Shown here one piece after another: positions 14,661 through 19,919 of a stretch of 19,919 bases of DNA. The position numbers were made by a program, and so were the translations under genes. This stretch comes from Promethearchaeota archaeon (lineage in GTDB: Archaea; Asgardarchaeota; Lokiarchaeia; Sigynarchaeales; SOKP01): positions 1 through 19,919 of the forward strand of contig JAEOTV010000116.1 of assembly GCA_016839635.1 (NCBI GenBank), given 5' to 3'. Under the pieces are notes generated by a model. It ran no database searches, was not told the origin of the DNA, and saw nothing but the letters and a program-made list of their open reading frames with translations. Each line of letters opens with the position of its first letter. Positions within the stretch are counted from its first letter, which is position 1.

Positions 14661-15686
14661 TTAATATTTTTCTACTTCAGAAATCTTTACGGGACGATTT
14701 TCTTCATATGATTTCTGAGCAATTAATGCTATTAGAACATTTTGCAATCCATCTTCCCCGTTTGGCTTAGGTTCTATATCTTTACGTAAACAATCAAAAA
14801 AATATTTCAATTCAATTAAATAAGAATCCATATACCGATCCATGAAAAAATATGGAATCTTATCAGTATTAGTACAATCAGCGGTGTAAATACTAACGGT
14901 GTTTGTTGCCTCATTATCAGCTATAACACATCCTTTTGAACCAAATACTTCTACACGTTGATCATACCCATAAACGGCCTGACGAGTATTATCAATTATA
15001 CCAAGAGCTCCATTTTCAAATTTTAAAACAACTACAGCAGTATCTATGTCTCCTGCTTTTCCTATTTCAGGATCAATAAGTACTGCCCCTGTTGCATAGA
15101 CTTCCTTGATTTCACTCCCAACCTGAAATCTTGCCATATCCCAATCATGGATGGTCATATCAAAAAAAATTCCTCCTGAACCCTTTATATAAGCTATTGA
15201 TGGAGGAGCAGGATCTCGAGAAGTAATTTTAACAATTTGAGGTTCACCGATTTGACCAGAAGAAACTGATTCATAGCATCTCATGAAATTACGATCAAAA
15301 CGTCTATTAAAACCAATCATGAGTTTTATACCCATCTCTTTTACTACTACTAATGTCTCTTTTATTCGTTTTATATCTGTATCAATAGGTTTTTCACAGA
15401 AAACATGTTTACCCGCTTTAGCAGCCTCTTGAATATATTTTGTATGAGTGTCTGTAGAAGAACAAATCACAACAACATCAATATCAGGATCATTAATGAT
15501 TTCATATGCGTCTGAAGTGAGTTTAGGTACCCTTTTTTCTAATGCCCATCGATTTAATTCGTCAGTGATATTAATATCAGCCACTATTTTCAAATTAATA
15601 TCGGGGATTTTTCGTAATAGATTTTCAATATGTATTTTACCAATTCTACCCGCCCCGATTATTCCAACAGTAAAAGTTTTTCCCAA
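14661..15686 (-). CDS. iolG: Gfo/Idh/MocA oxidoreductase, probable myo-inositol 2-dehydrogenase
   Basis: An NAD(P)-dependent sugar or polyol oxidoreductase of 341 residues. The Rossmann nucleotide loop is GAGRIG (11-16). The catalytic EKP motif is at 98-100 (K99). The active-site D176 and H180 lie in GGIFFDMTIHDWDMARF, the same K/D/H triad and loop as bacterial IolG, which oxidises myo-inositol to scyllo-inosose. Related family members act on other inositols or sugars, so the substrate is an inference; archaeal inositol metabolism may link to phospholipid or osmolyte pathways. The start is TTG at 15686 with AAGTGAT a few bases upstream as a plausible ribosome site. It is divergent from an MFS transporter. 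Confidence 0.83.
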   Translation of the reverse strand: MGKTFTVGIIGAGRIGKIHIENLLRKIPDINLKIVADINITDELNRWALEKRVPKLTSDAYEIINDPDIDVVVICSSTDTHTKYIQEAAKAGKHVFCEKPIDTDIKRIKETLVVVKEMGIKLMIGFNRRFDRNFMRCYESVSSGQIGEPQIVKITSRDPAPPSIAYIKGSGGIFFDMTIHDWDMARFQVGSEIKEVYATGAVLIDPEIGKAGDIDTAVVVLKFENGALGIIDNTRQAVYGYDQRVEVFGSKGCVIADNEATNTVSIYTADCTNTDKIPYFFMDRYMDSYLIELKYFFDCLRKDIEPKPNGEDGLQNVLIALIAQKSYEENRPVKISEVEKY

Positions 15687-15848
15687 AATATATCACTTAA
15701 AAACTTAAAATATATATATTCTAGAATTTTTAAAGGATATTCTAACTTTAAAATTTCTGATAAAGAATTATAGATTTATATTTATTTAAGTCTAAATTGA
15801 TTTAATTAATTAAAATTTTATTATCAAAAAAATAAAAGTGTTAGCTTA

Positions 15849-17054
15849 ATGAGTGAAACGAATATAAAGGTTTATAGATACCGTTGGGTTGTTCTATTAT
15901 TCTTTATGTTAGAAAATATCACATTACAGATTTTATGGATAAGTTTTGCACCTGTGAGAAGTCTTGCTGTAACATTTTATGGAGTTGATAATCTTTCAAT
16001 TGATTTATTGGCAATGAGTTTTATGATAGTATATATTCCAATTACTTTCCTTTCGACTTGGATTATTGATAAATATGGATTTAAAATCGGTGCTGAAATA
16101 GGAGCAATAATAGCAGGTATTTTTGGAATATTAAGATTTGTTGCTTTCGATGATTATTTACTAGTTTTATTATTTCAAATAGGAATCGGAGTAGGGCAGC
16201 CCTTTATTCTCAATGCAGTCACAAAATTGTCTGCAAATTGGTTCCCTTATAACGAAAGAACAACTTCTACAGGACTCGCTTTAATTTCTCAATTCTTAGG
16301 AATTGCTTTAGGTTTGTTTATTACACCATTTTTGGTTATAGGAAATAATCTCATTCCAATGTTACTTATTTATGGAATTGTATCTTTGATAACGGGAGTA
16401 ATTTTTGTAGTATTTGTTAAGGATAAACCCCTTACACCCCCAACAAACGAAACAACAGAAAAAAAAGTCTTAGTGACCCAAGGTTTGAAGAATCTATTTG
16501 CAAATAAATCTTTCATCATTCTGTTTATTCTATTTTTCTTAGGCTTGGGAATATTTAATACAATAACAACTTATATTGACGGAATTGTAAACCCAAGAGT
16601 ATCTGATCCAAATTTTCCGGGAATAATGGGTGCTCTAATGTTAGTTGGTGGAATTGTTGGATGTATAATTATGTCTACTCTATCAGACAAATATAAAAGA
16701 CGTAAAATTTTGCTAATAATCTCTCTTTTAATAGCAACAACTTCTTTATTCATGATTACGTTCACAATAGATGCTATAATGCTAAGTATTCTTGGATTTC
16801 TCTTAGGTTTCGGAATACTTTCAGCAGGTCCAGTTGGGTTAGAATATGCTGTTGATTTGACAAAACCCGTTCCAGAAGCAAGCTCGAATGGAATGTTAAT
16901 GATGATTGGCCAAGTTGGTGGTATTTTATTAATCCTAAGTTTAGAAAGGGTTACAATAAATAATGATTATTGGCCTGCCTTATTAATCCAAGCAATATTA
17001 CTCGTTGTAGCTTTAATATTAAGCTTCTTCTTAAAAGAGACTAGAAACAAATAA
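15849..17054 (+). CDS. MFS transporter, FLVCR-like
   Basis: A 401-residue integral membrane protein with about twelve hydrophobic segments split by a hydrophilic central loop (about 195-212, KDKPLTPPTNETTEKK). The N-terminal half resembles FLVCR/DIRC2-type carriers: RYRWVVLLFFML at the start, FMIVYIPITFLSTWIIDKYGFK between helices 2 and 3, and RTTSTGLALISQFLGIALGLF in helix 5. FLVCR proteins export haem or carry choline/ethanolamine in eukaryotes; archaeal substrates are unknown. Because it is divergent from iolG (162 bp), it may carry a polyol or related solute, but this is only context. Confidence 0.83.
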   Translation: MSETNIKVYRYRWVVLLFFMLENITLQILWISFAPVRSLAVTFYGVDNLSIDLLAMSFMIVYIPITFLSTWIIDKYGFKIGAEIGAIIAGIFGILRFVAFDDYLLVLLFQIGIGVGQPFILNAVTKLSANWFPYNERTTSTGLALISQFLGIALGLFITPFLVIGNNLIPMLLIYGIVSLITGVIFVVFVKDKPLTPPTNETTEKKVLVTQGLKNLFANKSFIILFILFFLGLGIFNTITTYIDGIVNPRVSDPNFPGIMGALMLVGGIVGCIIMSTLSDKYKRRKILLIISLLIATTSLFMITFTIDAIMLSILGFLLGFGILSAGPVGLEYAVDLTKPVPEASSNGMLMMIGQVGGILLILSLERVTINNDYWPALLIQAILLVVALILSFFLKETRNK

Positions 17055-17060
17055 ATTAAT

Positions 17061-17083
17061 TTCCTTATTTTTTATTTTTTTTT
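17061..17083 (+). terminator. T-rich terminator after the MFS gene
   Basis: Runs of T (TTATTTTTTATTTTTTTTTC) begin 7 bp after the stop. Archaeal RNA polymerase terminates at such tracts without a hairpin. Confidence 0.5.
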
Positions 17084-17230
17084 CAAAAAATTACATAATT
17101 AGTAAAATCTTGAAATTTTTATGTTTGAAATCTACAATAAAAGATCCTCCAAAGTATTTCTTTTTTTTTTTAGAAGACGAGTCTATTCATATCACTACAT
17201 TTGAAAATAAAAAAAAATAATGAACATTTG

Positions 17231-17713
17231 TTATATTTGCGCTCCACAATATGAACAGTATTGCGCAGAGTCTTTTGTTATAGGGGTTCCACAATTAGAA
17301 CAGAATTTAGATCGTTCTTCTGTAACTACTTCTTCCTCTGGTATTGAAAAATGCTTAATCTGTCCAGTTGTTGTATTAAATTTTCCTATTAACTTTCCTG
17401 ATGCTTTCAGGTCTAATATTATAGCATGAATATCTTTTCTTGAAATACCTGTAATTCTGCTAATGTCTTCTATGGAGGCTTCTGGGTTCTCTTTAAATTC
17501 TGCTAGAACAACATTTCTTAATTTACTTCTATTGGTTAACGCATATACTTGGCTTACAAGTATGGCTATTCCAATACCTGTTGATATGAATCCCCACCAT
17601 GACCAAGCATCCCATGGAATAAATGATGTAATCCCCCAATAGAGAAACGCACCAGCGATAATCAGGGCACAAATCGAAAAACCTTCAGAGTATTGATTTC
17701 TTTCATATTTCAC
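17231..17713 (-). CDS. Membrane-anchored winged-helix protein with C-terminal zinc ribbon
   Basis: A 160-residue three-part protein. Two transmembrane helices (about 12-32 and 40-58) are joined by a Trp-rich turn (PWDAWSWWG). Residues 65-122 form a winged helix-turn-helix resembling MarR/Lrp-like modules (ASIEDISRITGISRKDIHAIILDLKASGKL, then a wing TTTGQIKHF). The C-terminal zinc ribbon has C138-x2-C141 and C153-x2-C156 (FCSNCG, YCSYCG). The fusion suggests a membrane-tethered nucleic-acid- or protein-binding regulator; PCI-type winged helices are an alternative reading. No specific family name is certain. It lies at the downstream end of the minus-strand regulatory group. Confidence 0.75.
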   Translation of the reverse strand: MKYERNQYSEGFSICALIIAGAFLYWGITSFIPWDAWSWWGFISTGIGIAILVSQVYALTNRSKLRNVVLAEFKENPEASIEDISRITGISRKDIHAIILDLKASGKLIGKFNTTTGQIKHFSIPEEEVVTEERSKFCSNCGTPITKDSAQYCSYCGAQI

Positions 17714-17865
17714 TTTAATTCACTACTATTTTTTTTAGTTAAAAATCTTGATTTGAATATTGGGTATTAGATTGGAAATTTTATAAATATTTAGATTGTT
17801 TTTTATGTGATTGATATCAATAAGGCTTTAGTAACAAAACAAAAAGGACAAATTATAAATCTTAA

Positions 17866-18222
17866 TTAATTTGTCTTAACACAATTATTTATAACATCAA
17901 AAATCTTAGAAAAATCTAATTGGTCATCTAATAAAGTTATAATAATTTTACCCATAAATTTAATTGAAAATATATAATAATTACTTGCATGAATTAAATT
18001 AAAATCAGGGCTATGAACTCCTATATCCGAGGCGATTTCTTCGGCTAATTCATATAACTGCGACATATTTAATCCTATTGACGTTTTATTAAATTCTTGG
18101 CTAATATACGATTTAATTACAGCCCCATTCTCAGAAGTAATTATGACAAAATATAATCCTGATTCTCCAAATTCTTTGATTAAAGAATCAAGAACTAAAT
18201 CGACTTCTAGAGTTGCACTCAT
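17866..18222 (-). CDS. Roadblock/LC7-like domain protein
   Basis: A 118-residue single-domain protein. It has the roadblock/LC7 (MglB-like) layout: helix 1 (LEVDLVLDSLIKEFGESG), two strands (LYFVIITSENGAVIKSYI), a long central helix (SQLYELAEEIASDIG), three strands (NLIHASNYYIFSIKFMGKIIITLLDD) and a final helix. Such proteins act as partners or GTPase-activating proteins for small Ras-like GTPases and are expanded in Asgard archaea. No GTPase gene is in this window. Sequence similarity is low, so this rests on pattern. Confidence 0.6.
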   Translation of the reverse strand: MSATLEVDLVLDSLIKEFGESGLYFVIITSENGAVIKSYISQEFNKTSIGLNMSQLYELAEEIASDIGVHSPDFNLIHASNYYIFSIKFMGKIIITLLDDQLDFSKIFDVINNCVKTN

Positions 18223-18347
18223 TGTGATATAATTTAATGGTTTGCTTATTTATAATTTTAGGTAAAATATAATATTTCTATTCAAAATCTTACAGTTATT
18301 ACTAATTACTAAAAGAAATGGTTTTAAACAACGATTTTAGATACTAT

Positions 18348-19166
18348 TTATATCTCAAAATATTGATCAATAACGTTTTCAAATTCATGGAACGGGCTTA
18401 AATCACCTTTAAATCCTATTACATGAGAATTGTAATATGTATCTAAGAACTCTTCTACAATTAATTGCATATATCTTTTGATATTTTCGGATCTTTTATC
18501 TTTATCAATAATATATGCAAAAATAACATCTTTCTTAGTTTTCAAGAATAAATGACAGCCCCCAAGATTTACATCCTCAAGTTTTAATCCATATTCTTCT
18601 CCCGCAATAAAATCTTGAGCATAAATCAATATCGCTGAAATAAAACCAGCGATTTGAAAATTGTTATTTGCCATGTTAGGTCTATCTTTATTCACTTTTG
18701 AAAAATATAAAAATCCTGCCTTATCTATAATAAAAATACCAATTAATCCCTTCGCTTTAGGTATAGTGATTTTATTATTACATATTTTTTTTAGCTCTAT
18801 TTCCAATGGGTCAGAACATATACTATGATAAATTCCTTTTGATAAATAATATAGTTCAGTATAGTTCATTAGATTTTCTGATTTATCAATATACATAAGA
18901 ATTAACCTGTTATCCTGCTTCCTTTCGAAGAAGTTGATATACACAGTAAGAGATCCTATATTATCTTTTATATATCCCTGTCTTTTAGTAAGTATCTTAT
19001 TTTTATATAAATCAATAATTTTCTTTGTCAGTGTGATACCAATTCCCTTTTGATAAATAATCTCAACTCTTCCCCCTATATTTAACTCTGAGATAGTAAA
19101 TCCTCGTAGTTGGAAATCTTGAGAGGATTCCTCTAAATTTTCGTAGTTATCATTTATAGTAATCAT
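18348..19166 (-). CDS. Longin/roadblock-like two-domain protein
   Basis: A 272-residue protein with two apparent alpha/beta modules. The first (about 20-120) contains GRVEIIYQKGIGITLTKKII and a strand LILMYIDKSENLMNY. The second (about 140-262) looks like a longin or roadblock fold: LIGIFIIDKAGFLYFSKV, a helix GFISAILIYAQDFIAGEE, strands LEDVNLGGCHLFLKTKKDVIFAYIIDKD, and a C-terminal helix LIVEEFLDTYY. This second half resembles longin-like proteins numerous in Lokiarchaeia, where they are thought to partner small GTPases or act in signalling and trafficking-like roles. The function is not established. Confidence 0.6.
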   Translation of the reverse strand: MITINDNYENLEESSQDFQLRGFTISELNIGGRVEIIYQKGIGITLTKKIIDLYKNKILTKRQGYIKDNIGSLTVYINFFERKQDNRLILMYIDKSENLMNYTELYYLSKGIYHSICSDPLEIELKKICNNKITIPKAKGLIGIFIIDKAGFLYFSKVNKDRPNMANNNFQIAGFISAILIYAQDFIAGEEYGLKLEDVNLGGCHLFLKTKKDVIFAYIIDKDKRSENIKRYMQLIVEEFLDTYYNSHVIGFKGDLSPFHEFENVIDQYFEI

Positions 19167-19215
19167 TGATTTACAATTATTTTTTTGTGCTTATTTTTCC
19201 TTTTGTGTTAATAAA

Positions 19216-19229
19216 TTAATCATGATTAA
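19216..19229. promoter_or_regulatory. Perfect 14-bp palindrome upstream of the longin-like gene
   Basis: TTAATCATGATTAA reads identically on both strands. On the minus strand it directly follows a TATA-like TTTAAATAT and precedes the ATG at 19166 by about 50 bp, so it would overlap the transcription start. This is a position expected for a repressor operator. Confidence 0.4.
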
Positions 19230-19353
19230 GATATTTAAATCTTTTTGGATTAAAAAACATTAAAATAATCTAGATTTTTGACAACAAAAAATGAATTCAA
19301 ATTTTATATGTTTTAAATATTGGGTAAGATAAAAAATACTCTTCAATTAATAG

Positions 19354-19767
19354 TTAATTTAAATAATTTTGTACAATATCAAAATCCGATAAATTAAATG
19401 GTTTTAAAATTACACCTGCGGCACTAGTTTCTTTAATCTTTTGTTCTATTTCACTATTAGGTATTGCAGTTAAGAAAAATACTGGAATCTCCTTCAATTT
19501 TTTATCTGCCTTTATTCTTTTCAAGATTTCATAACCATTAATATCAGGTAAGATTATATCTAATAGAATTATTTTAGGAACGTTCTTTTTCAATTCTTTA
19601 AGGCCTTTAAAACCGCTTAATACACCTTTAGAAGAAAGTTCTAATGATTCAAAATAACTTGTTAACAAATTAACTGTTTCAACATCATCCTCTATTAATA
19701 GTATATCATAACTTACTTCCTCATCCCCTTCCTTAGGATTTATAACGGAATAGTATAGGATTTGCAT
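19354..19767 (-). CDS. Stand-alone response regulator receiver domain
   Basis: A 137-residue CheY-like protein with no output domain. After a short N-terminal tail (1-18), the receiver fold has the acidic pair in LLIEDD (E26-D28 region), the phospho-acceptor Asp in ILLDIILPDINGYE (about D74), the Thr in PVFFLTAIP, and the conserved Lys-Pro in LKPF near residue 122. The first ATG at 19767 is used because no other start codon precedes the fold in frame. Partner kinases are not in the window. It follows a gene fragment resembling a chemoreceptor tail, and adjacency to a roadblock/longin group hints at a signalling locus. Confidence 0.88.
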   Translation of the reverse strand: MQILYYSVINPKEGDEEVSYDILLIEDDVETVNLLTSYFESLELSSKGVLSGFKGLKELKKNVPKIILLDIILPDINGYEILKRIKADKKLKEIPVFFLTAIPNSEIEQKIKETSAAGVILKPFNLSDFDIVQNYLN

Positions 19768-19841
19768 TTATAAACATGATATAAAATGAATGAACAAATA
19801 ATAAAAAAAAAAAAAGATATAACATATCATTTCAATTTATT

Positions 19842-19919
19842 TTACTTTTCATCAATAGTTAATGAGTTTTTTAATTCCTCTGCTAACGTCCCCAACTTAT
19901 GAGCTGTAGATGTTACCTC
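19842..19919 (-). CDS. C-terminal end of a helical protein, possibly a chemoreceptor
   Basis: The frame enters from the right edge of the window and ends with TAA at 19842. The visible 25 residues include STAHKLGTLAEELKNSLT and end IDEK. The Ala/Leu heptad style resembles the last helix of methyl-accepting chemotaxis proteins. Too little is visible to be sure. A run of A residues on the plus strand follows (19803-19815), giving a T-tract on the coding strand as a likely terminator. Confidence 0.45.
   Translation of the reverse strand, partial: EVTSTAHKLGTLAEELKNSLTIDEK

Noticed and set aside
17220..17429. Plus-strand Cys-containing reading frame opposite the zinc-ribbon gene
   Set aside because: It is an antisense shadow of the zinc-ribbon codons in the minus-strand gene.
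1..19919. CRISPR array, transposase or prophage signature
   Set aside because: No regularly spaced direct repeats, transposase motifs, or integrase/attachment duplications at either tRNA were found by eye.

Overview
The window looks like chromosomal DNA from an Asgard archaeon, most likely of the Lokiarchaeia type. The genome is very AT-rich. The information-processing genes are archaeal or eukaryote-like: Toprim DnaG, SecE/Sec61-gamma, FtsY, prefoldin alpha, eL20/LX, aIF6, eL31, eL39, eS19, PDCD5, Rpp21 and Nep1. Roadblock/longin-like small proteins and a large NosD-type beta-helix surface protein are typical of that lineage. Many genes have a TATA-like element and no clear Shine-Dalgarno. 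The lineage call rests on gene content and style, not on a phylogeny.

Layout. Bases 1-262 are non-coding with strong inverted repeats, followed by dnaG on the plus strand (263-1480). Converging on it is a minus-strand superoperon from 5770 down to 1500: rps19e, PDCD5-like gene, rpl39e, rpl31e, aIF6, rplX, prefoldin alpha, ftsY, secE. It covers ribosome subunits, ribosome maturation, nascent-chain folding and co-translational targeting. Divergent from it is a plus-strand RNA-maturation operon (5866-7213): CRM/YhbY RNA-binding protein, RNase P subunit Rpp21, and the rRNA methyltransferase Nep1. A tRNA-Gly(UCC) closes this conserved block.

From about 7360 the window is accessory. A roughly 300-bp gap carries two nested inverted repeats. 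It is followed by an overlapping pair (SPL-family radical SAM enzyme and AlkD-like HEAT-repeat protein) that suggests a DNA-lesion repair operon. Next come a membrane-anchored beta-helix surface protein, a tRNA-Phe(GAA) apparently interrupted by two introns in the D-loop and the T-loop, a PatB/MalY-type PLP enzyme and a zinc-domain protein. After these is an unlisted 185-codon reading frame with a TGA at codon 3, then a myo-inositol-dehydrogenase-like gene divergent from an FLVCR-like MFS transporter. The right end (19919 down to 17231) is a minus-strand regulatory group: a fragment resembling a chemoreceptor tail, a stand-alone receiver domain, a longin-like protein, a roadblock-like protein and a membrane-anchored winged-helix/zinc-ribbon protein.

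The most notable observations are the doubly interrupted tRNA-Phe, the near-70-residue acidic N-terminal extension on eL31, the hidden reading frame with an early TGA, the SPL/AlkD repair pair, and several structured intergenic regions.
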